35,188 nt of DNA from an uncultured Granulicella sp. (GTDB lineage Bacteria > Acidobacteriota > Terriglobia > Terriglobales > Acidobacteriaceae). Shown here piece after piece: positions 18,601 to 26,334 of this stretch. The stretch lies in NCBI GenBank assembly GCA_903932155.1, contig CAIZFH010000062.1:1-35188 (forward strand). The letters run 5' to 3'. How positions within the stretch are numbered: the first letter of the stretch is position 1; the number at the start of each line of letters is the position of its first letter. The notes under the pieces are model-generated. The model did no database searches and was not told the DNA's origin. It saw only the letters and a list, made by a program, of their open reading frames with translations. Position numbers and translations under genes: made by a program.

Positions 18601-19213
18601 TCTGCTCCTCCTGCTTGACGATGAGTTTGTCCTGCTGGGATATCCACTCCTCGGAGACCACTTGCAGTGGCTGATCGTTGCCAATCTTACCCGCCGGGAT
18701 GGTCGCAGTAATGCGTTTGCCCACCAACTCCCGCATATCCTGAGTGTGTTTGCCCAGGTCATTGGTGGTCACGTCCTCCTGCTTGATCGTGCGGAATTGC
18801 GGCTGCACTTGCAGCGCAAGGAAGCTGATGGTGATGGTCGCATTATCGGGCAGGTGCTGCACTGTCGCGGTCATCAGCTTCGCGTTCAGTAACACGGTGG
18901 TGCGTTTGACGCGGTCGAGGATATAGACCAGCACGGGAGGGGCTGGATTCGCGGGATCGGTGGAGACAACGGTGCCCTCGTAGCGCTCCACACCATCTGC
19001 CGAACGATAGAAATGCCCCTTGAGCTCGCGTGTCACGGCCATGCCGTTGGCAAGGTGCATCACGTTGCGGACGCTCTGATCGGCGATGATCGGCAATCCC
19101 ACAACCGGCTTCTCCGGCTTGCCATTCTGTATCGTCATCGATACCTGACCAGGCATGGCATCGCAGAACAACACCAACACGAACAGCGCGAGAAGTTGAC
19201 CCGTCTTCCGCAC
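15656..19213 (-). CDS. Secreted DUF3857 / transglutaminase-like protein with N-terminal novel module and C-terminal TPR region
   Basis: A 1185-residue exported protein. GGAGG lies seven bases before GTG 19211-19213; the more upstream ATG would place 26 polar residues before the signal peptide (QLLALFVLVLFCDAMPGQ). Modules in order: the domain shared with the neighbouring 240-residue protein (about 24-250), a Ser/Thr/Pro-rich linker, DUF3857 (about 310-470; VIEHSDSIFSMAADG, LLYARIRHPDGTV, DTLEFKYRIVRTKA), a transglutaminase-like core, then a beta region and C-terminal helical repeats resembling TPR (ETLGWVYFRQGQQDKAETYMHAA). The catalytic triad is intact: Cys611 in YGDCKDK, His652 in FNHLITH, Asp667 in LDTTAE. 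Such proteins are common in Acidobacteriota and Bacteroidota, but their substrate is unknown; protein or peptidoglycan amide chemistry is inference. Confidence 0.88.
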   Translation of the reverse strand: MRKTGQLLALFVLVLFCDAMPGQVSMTIQNGKPEKPVVGLPIIADQSVRNVMHLANGMAVTRELKGHFYRSADGVERYEGTVVSTDPANPAPPVLVYILDRVKRTTVLLNAKLMTATVQHLPDNATITISFLALQVQPQFRTIKQEDVTTNDLGKHTQDMRELVGKRITATIPAGKIGNDQPLQVVSEEWISQQDKLIVKQEEQNPLSGERTFALTNIRSEEPDPALFGIPKGYTVKEQTSTPSGTSPTIKESAPPSIANAFAQAADPRVTAQAPPTSTTPVSTNSTRQATVPAQAASDSPYAAEPIVIEHSDSIFSMAADGTGWIEHSLVARLQSDATVKQYGVLTVSYASNTEHVDLLYARIRHPDGTVVETPTSEAMDLPGAVMRQAPFYSDQKELQLPIHSLRVGDTLEFKYRIVRTKAIVPGQFWGQEAFSNSAVVLSQTAELRVPASMVVNVWSPTLKPVESSTAATADAPAQHIYLWNHSQLKPTAGKEAEAAAEAKKKILWTADQELDLEQGRLPTIAWSTFKSWEDIGAWYRSLEADRIVPDDTVKAKAAELTAGKTTDEDKVRALYDYVATNIRYIGVAFGIGRFQPHTAAEILSNQYGDCKDKHTLLAALLSSVGIQSDAVLIGAGIRFNEAVPSPAAFNHLITHLTLAGKPVWLDTTAEVAPFGMLVLTTRDKQALVIPSGNGIAPAIARTPVDPLVPDAVTMDAVGSLDSTGVSTSHILLTFHGDGEIATRAVFRQIAPAQYNQVVQVFSTTIGFTGTASNPDLSRPTDTTQPFKMAYDYKREKAGDWAHLKTIPQVMPVVLPRVTDIDPPNHAIQLGSPRTSDSTSAMKLPDGWSAILPAAVHASCAYGTYDMTYRLDNGTLYAERRLAILVKKVPVSDWKAYKDWVDKVNPGREPYIQLVTAVAPKLPEQRTKEIEDALNSSDPVLKNTVAYGLANKNVHLTDAQSLAEQAVQLEEKTTSKMVSMDDKTKSFDQMQTLGAYWETLGWVYFRQGQQDKAETYMHAAWELKPRNVEINMFMGIIDDALHQPEDATTFYRMALSGTIPTSGQNAIQSRFDRLGITTNTPLPMDVVTSLPSLAIQLNPGDTEPLVDILLTVDKAPAVKLLKGDRALEKPLEKAIQSALAKPFPDTGPEKLLRRAHLTCSSGDKPTCALHFLGSQVAMEDSKNGN

Positions 19214-19290
19214 AGAAATACCTCCACAGGGCTTTGGCGGCCAATTATATGCCAGCCATCCTTGCAGATTGTGAAGTTTGTCCGATGCCA

Positions 19291-20490
19291 CTAACTGTGC
19301 TCCTCAGAGTACAGCCGGAGTGCCTCGGCCTGGTCGCTTATCACTGTGCCTTGCAGCACCGATGCGGCCTGCGAGCGCACTGCCTCCACCGTCTTCCACT
19401 GGTCCTTGGCGAGCGGCTCCGGCATCCACTGCGGCAGCGACAGGCCAAGATAGTCGGCCAGCGCGTGGGCGTGCGGCTCGTACAGAGCGCGGAGAGCGTG
19501 CAGTCGCGCGGGTGCCTCCGGATCGCCGCACAGACGCATCCCCATCTGCTTCATCGCCCCGCAGAGCAGTTCAAAGTTCGCGGGCGTCAGCCGGTTCGCA
19601 GCCACATGCGTGCGCCACTTCGCTTCGCACTCTTCCAGGTGGAAGATATGGCCCAGGTCCACCAGCGCGTGGCGCGCTATGGCAAAGGTCAACTGCGCCT
19701 GGCGCGAGGCCACGCCCGGCACCACGGAGATCAGCAGCGCGCAGCTATCGAGCACCGCGGTAAGCGCCGACAGCCAGCTCTGGTTGTCGTGCTGCGAGCG
19801 GTAGTAGCAGAGGATCGGGTAGGAGACGTGCGACTCCAGCAGCTCGGCAGACCAGCGCTCCCACTCGATCAGCAACACCACCAGCGTCTCCTGTCCTCCG
19901 GCAAACGCGTGGCGTCGCAGCAGTTCGGTGCTGGTGGGCGGCGATCCGGCGCGCGCGTCCAGCAGCGCAACGCTCACCTCGCGCCGCGAAAACGCGCCGT
20001 ATAGTACGGGAACATACCCAATCACCAGCGCCACAAAACCCAGCCCGGTGCCAGACTCGCAGACAATCAAAGCGCGCGCCGCAAGGCTGCGTGGGACTAC
20101 ATCGCCCAGCCCCAGTGTGAACAGCGTGGTTCCGCTCACATACAAATCCGTGCGCAGCCGGCCAATCAAAGTCGGCGTAGCCATCGCGTCGGCAAAGGGT
20201 GTGCCCAGCGCAAACAGCAGCAGTCCAAAACCCGTCACCAGAAGCAGCGCCCACACCATCAACAGAAGCAGCAGCGACCCCGGCCCATAGGTACTGTAAG
20301 CAATCTCTCGCAGCTTGCGGTTGCGAATGCGCCGCGCCAGCGCCGACCAAGGCACCCAGGTGACGATATAGAAGAGCCGGGTGATGCGGAACCGCCCCGT
20401 CGGACGGCGCGGCAGGATGATGGTCTGGAATGCGTCCACCACCGCACCCAGACAGAACATCAGCCCAATCACAAATGCCGCAATGCGCAT
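19291..20490 (-). CDS. Two-helix pore-loop ion channel protein (K+-channel-like) with atypical filter TLGLGD
   Basis: A 399-residue protein. Helices are predicted at about 1-20, 70-97 and 132-160, with a pore loop between the last two: SGTTLFTLGLGDVVP (filter residues 125-130). This is the Ion_trans_2 layout, but the classical TVGYGD filter has Leu in place of Val and Tyr. The long C-terminal cytoplasmic part (about 165-399) is helical, with no RCK/TrkA nucleotide-binding motif. The stop lies 77 bases upstream of the DUF3857 start on the same strand, so cotranscription is possible. The ribosome site before the ATG is weak. Ion selectivity cannot be inferred with the altered filter. Confidence 0.8.
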   Translation of the reverse strand: MRIAAFVIGLMFCLGAVVDAFQTIILPRRPTGRFRITRLFYIVTWVPWSALARRIRNRKLREIAYSTYGPGSLLLLLMVWALLLVTGFGLLLFALGTPFADAMATPTLIGRLRTDLYVSGTTLFTLGLGDVVPRSLAARALIVCESGTGLGFVALVIGYVPVLYGAFSRREVSVALLDARAGSPPTSTELLRRHAFAGGQETLVVLLIEWERWSAELLESHVSYPILCYYRSQHDNQSWLSALTAVLDSCALLISVVPGVASRQAQLTFAIARHALVDLGHIFHLEECEAKWRTHVAANRLTPANFELLCGAMKQMGMRLCGDPEAPARLHALRALYEPHAHALADYLGLSLPQWMPEPLAKDQWKTVEAVRSQAASVLQGTVISDQAEALRLYSEEHS

Positions 20491-20539
20491 GGCTCATTCT
20501 ACCGGGAGGCGGCAGGTAGGATGTCAAAGTGAAAGCGAT

Positions 20540-20806
20540 TCAGTCTTCCTCGTCGTCGATCATGCGGCGGAGATCATCCGCAGTGGGAATGCCGGGCATC
20601 CGACTAAGTGTCGAGGGCTCGGCAATGATCGCCTGTATCCGGTCAAGTTTCTTTGTCTCTCCGCCGAGCATCTTAGCAAGCAGTCTCTTGTCCTTGTAGG
20701 CCCGTACAAGCATGTCTGTGAGCTCTACTGAGCTAAACCCTGCCAGCTTGGCACGCACTTCATCTTCATCGAATTCGGGAAGATATTTGTCGATGTTATC
20801 GCTCAT
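20540..20806 (-). CDS. Small hypothetical acidic protein
   Basis: I do not recognise this 88-residue protein. It is highly charged, predicted all-helical, and ends in a strongly acidic tail (RRMIDDEED). The frame opens at 20851, but the ATG at 20804-20806, after AGAGGA about ten bases upstream, gives the more natural start MSDNIDKYLPEF. It is divergent from dnaB, with 105 bases between the starts, so they may share a promoter region. It has no signal peptide or membrane helix. Confidence 0.6.
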   Translation of the reverse strand: MSDNIDKYLPEFDEDEVRAKLAGFSSVELTDMLVRAYKDKRLLAKMLGGETKKLDRIQAIIAEPSTLSRMPGIPTADDLRRMIDDEED

Positions 20807-20911
20807 CTGTGAATAATCCTCTACGCGTGTGGGAAAGGCATGAGAATGCACAATTTCAGGTGCTGTTGTGAGTGTTGCCGTATGCCCTGTGAGAGATGAG
20901 AATAAGCCTTC

Positions 20912-22294
20912 ATGGCATCATTCGCACAGCTTAATACGTCTGAGGGATTGCCCTCCTCCATTCACACCGAGGTGGCGATCCTCGGCGCGATGCTTCTGGA
21001 CAGCCTCGCCATCAGTGATGCCACGGAGAAGCTGAAGTCGGAGGATTTTTCGCTGGATTCTCACCAGCGTGTGTTTCGGACCATTGTCGATCTGATGACC
21101 AAGGGTCAGGGAATCGACCTAACTACAGTTCGCGCTGAGTTGGAACGTCGGCATGAAATCGATTCCATCGGCGGCCCGGCCTATCTCGCGTATCTCACCG
21201 AAGGAATCCCGCGCAACTTCAACATCGAGAGCTATGTCGAAATCGTCCGCGACAAGAGCCTGCTTCGCCAGTTGATGGGCATCTTCCACGACGGCGGCAT
21301 CCGCGCGGCGGACCAGAGCGAAGACGCCATCACCGTGCTGGGCGATGTGGAGGCACAACTGGCCGATGTGGCCGATTCAGCCATCCAGCGCGGACTGGCC
21401 GGAATTGGTGAGATTGTCTCAGGCAGCTTTGGCTCCATCGACAAGCTCTACGAGCAGGGCCGCGAGGTCACCGGGCTCGCCACCCGCTACACGGAGTTCG
21501 ACAAGATGACCAGCGGCCTGCAGGACTCCGAACTCATCATCATCGCGGCGCGCCCTTCAATGGGGAAGACCGCCTGGGCCATTAATATTGCGCAGAACGC
21601 TGCCGTGCATGACAACAAGGTGGTCGCCGTATTCTCCCTGGAAATGAGCAAGGAGAGCCTGCTGCGCCGCATGTTGGCCAGCGAGGCCCAGGTTGGATCG
21701 CGCAAACTACAGACTGGAACCATGCACAGGGAAGACAAAGGCAAGCTGAACGCGGCACTGGGTCGTCTGCTCGATTCCAGGCTCTTCATCGACGATACCC
21801 CCGGCATCACCCTGCCCGAAATGCGCGCCAAAGCCCGCCGCCTGAAACAGCAACAGGGCGGCCAGCTCGACCTCATCGTCATCGACTACCTGCAACTGAT
21901 GACCGGCACCAGCCCCTCCGGCAAGCGCGGCTTCGAGAACCGCACCCAGGAGGTCAGCTCCATCTCGCGCGGCCTGAAGGCCCTGGCCAAGGAGATGCGC
22001 GTACCTGTGCTTGCGCTCAGCCAGCTCTCCCGTGGCAGCGAGCAGCGCGCAGGAGACAAGAAACCCCTGCTCAGCGACCTCCGCGAATCGGGATCCATTG
22101 AGCAGGACGCCGACGTGGTCGCCTTCATCCATCGCGAGGAGTACTACGACCGCGACAACGAGGACCTGAAGGGCCAAGCCGAGATCATCATCGCCAAGCA
22201 GCGCAACGGCCCCACTGGCAGCATCAAACTGGCCTTCCTCGCGGACTACTCCCGCTTCGAGAACCTGGCCCCCAGCGACTCGGGCGGGTACTAA
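20912..22294 (+). CDS. dnaB: Replicative DNA helicase DnaB
   Basis: The hexameric 5'-3' helicase at the replication fork. The N-terminal DnaB domain starts at about residue 17 (HTEVAILGAMLLD, FSLDSHQRVFRTI). The RecA-like C-terminal domain carries Walker A ARPSMGKTA (Lys219), Walker B LIVIDYLQLM, and the downstream LSQLSRGSEQR and LRESGSIEQDADVVAF motifs, ending with AKQRNGPTGSIKLAF. At 460 residues it is full length with no intein. The ribosome site is weak. alr follows about 40 bases later on the same strand, so the two are probably cotranscribed. Confidence 0.97.
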   Translation: MASFAQLNTSEGLPSSIHTEVAILGAMLLDSLAISDATEKLKSEDFSLDSHQRVFRTIVDLMTKGQGIDLTTVRAELERRHEIDSIGGPAYLAYLTEGIPRNFNIESYVEIVRDKSLLRQLMGIFHDGGIRAADQSEDAITVLGDVEAQLADVADSAIQRGLAGIGEIVSGSFGSIDKLYEQGREVTGLATRYTEFDKMTSGLQDSELIIIAARPSMGKTAWAINIAQNAAVHDNKVVAVFSLEMSKESLLRRMLASEAQVGSRKLQTGTMHREDKGKLNAALGRLLDSRLFIDDTPGITLPEMRAKARRLKQQQGGQLDLIVIDYLQLMTGTSPSGKRGFENRTQEVSSISRGLKALAKEMRVPVLALSQLSRGSEQRAGDKKPLLSDLRESGSIEQDADVVAFIHREEYYDRDNEDLKGQAEIIIAKQRNGPTGSIKLAFLADYSRFENLAPSDSGGY

Positions 22295-22336
22295 GATCGA
22301 TATGGGCGGGCAGGTGCGGTGGAGGCTCCAAGTTCG

Positions 22337-23509
22337 ATGACAAGCTGGATTGAGAACTCCGAAGAGCGGCTGACAGCGAACTTCCGCGCCATCCAGCAAG
22401 CGGTTGGCGACCAGACTGCAGTGCTGGCCGTGGTCAAAGCCAATGCCTACGGCCACGGAATTGAGCAGTGCTCGCTGACTTTGGCCCGCGCCGGAGCACC
22501 CTGGCTTGGCGTCAACGGCGTTTCTGAGGGCGCCCAGGTTCGTCGCGCACTCGCCGAGACTGGACTAGCACCAGCGGCCCAGCCCGCAATCCTGCTGATG
22601 TGCGGCTTTCTTCCGGAAGACGTGGAGGCCATCGCACAGCACACGCTGACGCCGGTGGTCTGGATTCCTGAGCAGGTGGGCTGGCTGCAGGGAACCGGCC
22701 TCGCCGTCCACATTGAGGTGGACACCGGCATGGCGCGGCAGGGCGTCACTCCCGGTGTGGAGATGGACGAACTGCTCGGCGAGATCGCCGCCGCGGGCCT
22801 CACGCTGGATGGAGTGATGACCCACTTTTGTGCCGCCGAAGTGGCCCACTCCGCGCTGACCCAGACCCAGGAGCGGCGCTTCGAGGCGGCCATCGCGCAG
22901 GTCCGCAGCAAGGGCCTTGCGCCCAGGTGGGTACACGCGGGCAGCTCGTCGTCGGTGGATAATCCCGCACAGGCTTCGCCCTGGCTGGTCGATCTCGCAA
23001 ACTCCGTCGGCGCACGCGCCATGGTGCGCTGCGGTTGCGCGCTCTACGGCTACTGCGTCCCCATCGATGGGCCAGCCGCGTCCTCTGCGCAGTCGAAGCT
23101 GCGCGCATTCCTGAAGCCCGTTATGACCTGGAAGACGCGCATCCTCTCCCTGCGCGATTTGGCCGCAGGCGAAGCCGTAGGCTACAACGCGACCTTCACC
23201 GCGCCCGCGCCCATGCACCTGGCCATGATCCCCGTGGGCTACGCGGACGGCCTCCGTCGCGAGCTCTCCGGGACAGACACGCGCCCCGGCGGATGGGTCA
23301 TCCTGCGCGGTCGCGACGGATCAGAACACCAAGCCGCAATCGTAGGCCGTGTCTCCATGAACCTGACCATGGTCGATGTCACCGCCATCCCCGGCGTCCG
23401 CATCGGCGACGAGGTTATCCTCCTCGGCGACGGCATCACCGCTGAAGACCACGCCCGCCTCGCACAAACCATCCCCTACGAGATCCTCTGCGGTGTGCGT
23501 GCCGGATGA
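22337..23509 (+). CDS. alr: Alanine racemase (PLP-dependent)
   Basis: Interconverts L- and D-alanine for peptidoglycan synthesis in the cytoplasm. The cofactor lysine lies in AVVKANAYGHG (Lys34), and the second catalytic base is Tyr283 in VGYNATF. GSSSSVDNPA, VRCGCALYGY, MIPVGYADG and GRVSMNLTMVDVT match the family blocks, and the C-terminal beta domain ends with YEILCGV. The frame also allows GTG 22319 (six residues longer); ATG 22337, after GGAGG at 22321-22325, gives the family-like start SWIENSEERLTANFRAI. The stop is followed by a strong terminator at 23527-23558. Confidence 0.96.
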   Translation: MTSWIENSEERLTANFRAIQQAVGDQTAVLAVVKANAYGHGIEQCSLTLARAGAPWLGVNGVSEGAQVRRALAETGLAPAAQPAILLMCGFLPEDVEAIAQHTLTPVVWIPEQVGWLQGTGLAVHIEVDTGMARQGVTPGVEMDELLGEIAAAGLTLDGVMTHFCAAEVAHSALTQTQERRFEAAIAQVRSKGLAPRWVHAGSSSSVDNPAQASPWLVDLANSVGARAMVRCGCALYGYCVPIDGPAASSAQSKLRAFLKPVMTWKTRILSLRDLAAGEAVGYNATFTAPAPMHLAMIPVGYADGLRRELSGTDTRPGGWVILRGRDGSEHQAAIVGRVSMNLTMVDVTAIPGVRIGDEVILLGDGITAEDHARLAQTIPYEILCGVRAG

Positions 23510-23526
23510 GGCGCTCGTAAACAAAA

Positions 23527-23558
23527 AAGGCCCGCCCATCTTGGAGCGGGCCTTCTTT
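23527..23558. terminator. Bidirectional intrinsic terminator between alr and the Tyr/Gly-rich protein gene
   Basis: AAGGCCCGC (23527-23535) pairs perfectly with GCGGGCCTT (23546-23554) around a 10-base loop. It is followed by CTTT on the plus strand and preceded by an A run (23523-23528) that reads as T on the minus strand. It sits 18 bases after the alr stop and 16 bases beyond the end of the minus-strand gene, so it can end both transcripts. Confidence 0.85.
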
Positions 23559-23573
23559 AACGTCGAATATCCG

Positions 23574-24029
23574 CTATCTTCGGCGACCGCCTCCGCCACC
23601 GCCAGCACGTCCGCCGCCTGCGAATCCGCCGCTGTGTTCGCTTCTCGCGTCGTGGCCGGCATTGCCTACATTGCCTCGGCCGTCGCGCGCCTCGTTGCCC
23701 TGGAAGTGGGTGAATGGCCTCGCTCCGCGATCGGGCAACGGTCCAGCGTAGCCATGGTGTGGATCGTATCGGTTGTCCACATGGCCATAAAAGCCGCGGC
23801 GCCCATGGAACCATGGTCCTGCTCCAATGAACAGACCGTCCGCGAACCAGTCCGGCCCATAGTAACCATACGGAGCGCAGTCATACGGTGGATAGTCGAA
23901 GTACCCATACGGGCACACGGGCGCTACTCCAACCCTTACGCTGAATCCGACCTGGGCGGGTGCCACGGATCCAGCGCTCAGTAGCGCAACAGCAATAGCC
24001 GCAATAGCGAGAGACTTAAAGTAGGTCAT
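23574..24029 (-). CDS. Small secreted Tyr/Gly-rich protein of unknown function
   Basis: A 151-residue exported protein. AAGGAGG lies five bases before the ATG at 24027-24029, which decides the start (the open frame continues to 24104). The signal peptide (YFKSLAIAAIAVALLSAGSVAPAQ) is followed by a V-x-V-x-V-x-P segment and an aromatic Pro/Gly/Tyr-rich part (CPYGYFDYPPYDCAPYGYYGPDW) with two cysteines that could form a disulfide. The C-terminal half is rich in Gly, His, Arg and Asn and ends in a Gly run and three Arg. Similar short secreted proteins are frequent in Acidobacteriota; none has a known function. It is divergent from the small gene at 24148. Confidence 0.8.
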   Translation of the reverse strand: MTYFKSLAIAAIAVALLSAGSVAPAQVGFSVRVGVAPVCPYGYFDYPPYDCAPYGYYGPDWFADGLFIGAGPWFHGRRGFYGHVDNRYDPHHGYAGPLPDRGARPFTHFQGNEARDGRGNVGNAGHDARSEHSGGFAGGGRAGGGGGGRRR

Positions 24030-24147
24030 GGTTCCTCCTTGCTCCTGTCCTTTAGAAGCGGCAAGCTTGGCTGAAGGTTGCATCGAAGATTTGCGTCTCC
24101 GCATGGCTGGCCGTTAACATCAGGGCTGGAATGAGTGAGGTATTTTG

Positions 24148-24357
24148 ATGAGTGAAGCAATCAATGCAGCCCGCCGCACGGAAGACATTGCACTGGATCT
24201 GTTGAAGTTTGTGGCCGCGCAGGCGCATGTGGGCACTAAGGGCGCCGGCGGCACCGGCTTTGGCGTAACTGCCTCGTCTAAGCCGGAGGACCAGGTCGCG
24301 GAGTTGCTGGCTCTGTACACGCGCTGCCGCCAGGCCGTGGAATCTCCGGTGAAGTAG
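24148..24357 (+). CDS. Small hypothetical protein, translationally coupled to the oxidoreductase
   Basis: A 69-residue soluble protein I do not recognise. Two helices (about 3-27 and 48-64) flank a Gly-rich loop (GTKGAGGTGFG). GAGG lies seven bases before ATG 24148; a TTG one codon earlier is less likely. The stop TAG and the start GTG of the next gene share one base (24357, TAGTG), a classic coupling arrangement that supports both genes being real and functionally linked. Confidence 0.7.
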   Translation: MSEAINAARRTEDIALDLLKFVAAQAHVGTKGAGGTGFGVTASSKPEDQVAELLALYTRCRQAVESPVK

Positions 24358-25427
24358 TGGAAGCTGTAAATCATCCGCGAGCTGCCAAACCGCTGCGCGT
24401 AGCCGTTGTGGGCGCGGGGGCGTTCGGGCGCAACCATCTGCGGGTGTATCGCGAGCTGGAGCTGTCGGGTGCAGCGGTGGAGCTTGCTGCCGTGGTCGAT
24501 CCGAAAGAGACAGCCCGGACTGCTGTAACCACGCAGTTCGGCATTCCCGGTTTTGCCTCGATAGAGGAGTGCCTTGCGGCTTGCAAACTGGATGCGGCTT
24601 CGCTGTGCGTTCCTACGGTGCATCACGCTGAGTGTGCGCGCGCGCTGCTGGCCGCGGGCGTCGATCTGCTGATAGAAAAGCCCATTGCAGCCAGCCTCGC
24701 CGAAGCCGATGAAATCGTTCGCACGGCCCATGAATTGGGACGCACTGTGCAGGTCGGCCACCTGGAGCGCTTCAACCCGGCGGTGCGCGCCGTCCGCCCT
24801 CTTCTCAACCGCCCCATGTTCTTCGAGGTGCATCGCCTCAGCGTCTTCACCCCACGCTCGCTGGACGTCGATGTGGTGCTGGACCTGATGATCCACGACC
24901 TGGACCTGGTGTTGAGCCTCGTCGACTCCCCGGTGCGCGAGCTGCGCGCCGTGGGCCTGCCCGTGCTCTCCCGCAAGGTGGATATCGCCAACGTCCGCCT
25001 GGAGTTCGAGAACGGCTGCGTGGCGAATTTTACCGCCAGCCGCGTCAGCACCGAGCGCGTGCGCAAGATGCGCTTCTTCCAGCCCCACCAGTACCTCTCG
25101 CTGGACTTCGCCCGCCAGGACCTGCTGCTGATCGACGTAACGGCGGCGGCGGGACTGGACCCGGCGCAACTGGCCGCTCTGGTTAGCGCTTCGGCGGCCC
25201 TGCCCACTCCCGCTGACTTCGGCAGTCAGCCTGCTCCGGGAATGTCGCTCAGCAAGGTTCCTGTCGAACCCGGCGAGCCGCTGCGTCTGGAGATCGAGTC
25301 GTTCCTGCATGCCATCCGCACCCATACGGAACCCGAGGTGACGGTGGAGCAGGGCCGGGCCGCACTGGCGCTGGCGTTGCATATCAATGCTTCGATTGAG
25401 GCGCACGCGCAACACATGGGGCTGTAG
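24357..25427 (+). CDS. Gfo/Idh/MocA-family NAD(P)-dependent oxidoreductase
   Basis: A 356-residue cytosolic dehydrogenase. The N-terminal Rossmann fold is clear (RVAVVGAGAFGRNHL, residues 14-28, then VVDP), followed by the family EKP motif (Glu107-Lys108-Pro109) and VQVGHLERFNPAV. The C-terminal alpha/beta domain carries LDLMIHDLDLVLSL with the expected catalytic-region His. These enzymes oxidise or reduce sugars, inositols or nucleotide sugars. The GHLERFNP block resembles UDP-GlcNAc 3-dehydrogenases (GnnA) of the 3-amino-lipid-A pathway, but no gnnB aminotransferase or lpx gene is present, so that is only a possibility. The GTG start overlaps the upstream stop. The 3' end overlaps the convergent lipoprotein gene by 44 bases. 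Confidence 0.9.
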   Translation: MEAVNHPRAAKPLRVAVVGAGAFGRNHLRVYRELELSGAAVELAAVVDPKETARTAVTTQFGIPGFASIEECLAACKLDAASLCVPTVHHAECARALLAAGVDLLIEKPIAASLAEADEIVRTAHELGRTVQVGHLERFNPAVRAVRPLLNRPMFFEVHRLSVFTPRSLDVDVVLDLMIHDLDLVLSLVDSPVRELRAVGLPVLSRKVDIANVRLEFENGCVANFTASRVSTERVRKMRFFQPHQYLSLDFARQDLLLIDVTAAAGLDPAQLAALVSASAALPTPADFGSQPAPGMSLSKVPVEPGEPLRLEIESFLHAIRTHTEPEVTVEQGRAALALALHINASIEAHAQHMGL

Positions 25428-26334
25428 CCGCGACGGTCGGATCATCCATGTTGAAGGTAGTGTAGCTCTCGGGGATGGGGCCTAGATCGAACTGGTCGGG
25501 ATCGAACTTCTGATTGAAGGTGGTACGTTTGGTGACCGTGATGGTCAGGCTCAACTCATCCAACGGCCGCTTGATCTCGATATTGGTGGGAAACATGATG
25601 TCGCCGAACTTCTGGTAGTTGCTATACAAGGCCTGGGTCGCTACCTTGCCGTCCGTGTTATAGATGTCTTGCCGATACGGCAGCAGGTTCACACGGTCGA
25701 TATGCACGACGCGCAGGGTGTGAGAGCTCTGGCCCTGGGGCTGCGACAGAAACACAATTTCGTAGTCGGGGTCCTCGACGATGCCCTTGCGATTCTTGAG
25801 TTGGGGTGGTGTCCAACTGTCCTGCGTCATGGAGACGACCTGATCGGGTTCGAGTCCGCGAATCAGTAGGGAATCCAGGATCACACCGGGACGCAGCGCA
25901 TACAGACCCTTCTGAGAGGTGTTAACGACCACGTCCGACCCAGTGATGGCGCAGCTGTCGGGTGGAATCAGCATCTTGAAGGCCTTGCCGTCGGAGACCA
26001 TGTCCATAGCCCGGCTCTTAATCACAGGCAGATTCAGAATCAGTCGTATCTGTTCGGGCTTGCCGATGATGATGTAGCCGCTGAAGGGGATGGTATTGCA
26101 CTTAACCTCACCCTTTAAACTGCCGCCCGTGCAGGCCACCACATCGACGAAGACGGTCGCGCTCTGGATGGCGGCGTTGCGCGCGTCCGCCTGCTTCAGC
26201 AACTGGTCCAAAGTTGAGTTGTAGACCACATCCGGCAGCCGCGTCTTCAACACGCTGTGCGTACGCACAAGGCATCCCGTCAGTGCCGGAGTCATTGCGA
26301 GCAGACCTGCGGCAACGGCTTGTTGGATCTTCAT
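25384..26334 (-). CDS. Outer-membrane-type lipoprotein with LolA/LolB-like (DUF4292-like) fold
   Basis: A 316-residue lipoprotein. The signal peptide ends in the lipobox LTGC, making Cys21 the lipidated residue. The mature part has features of LolA/LolB-like lipid-binding lipoproteins: LDQLLKQADARNAAIQSATVFVDV, a GYIIIGKPEQIRLIL block, RAMDMVSDGKAFKMLIPP, and later strands such as GDIMFPTNIEIKRP. I cannot tell which member it is. The ATG at 26332-26334 is chosen because the signal peptide starts there; a GTG two codons upstream is possible. It lies 133 bases downstream of mltG on the same strand. The last 14 codons run antisense into the end of the oxidoreductase gene. Confidence 0.83.
   Translation of the reverse strand: MKIQQAVAAGLLAMTPALTGCLVRTHSVLKTRLPDVVYNSTLDQLLKQADARNAAIQSATVFVDVVACTGGSLKGEVKCNTIPFSGYIIIGKPEQIRLILNLPVIKSRAMDMVSDGKAFKMLIPPDSCAITGSDVVVNTSQKGLYALRPGVILDSLLIRGLEPDQVVSMTQDSWTPPQLKNRKGIVEDPDYEIVFLSQPQGQSSHTLRVVHIDRVNLLPYRQDIYNTDGKVATQALYSNYQKFGDIMFPTNIEIKRPLDELSLTITVTKRTTFNQKFDPDQFDLGPIPESYTTFNMDDPTVAATAPCVARAPQSKH

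Noticed and set aside
24120-25445. 441-residue open frame antisense to the oxidoreductase
   Set aside because: Mirror of a recognised gene, Gln/Arg/His-rich, no family features.
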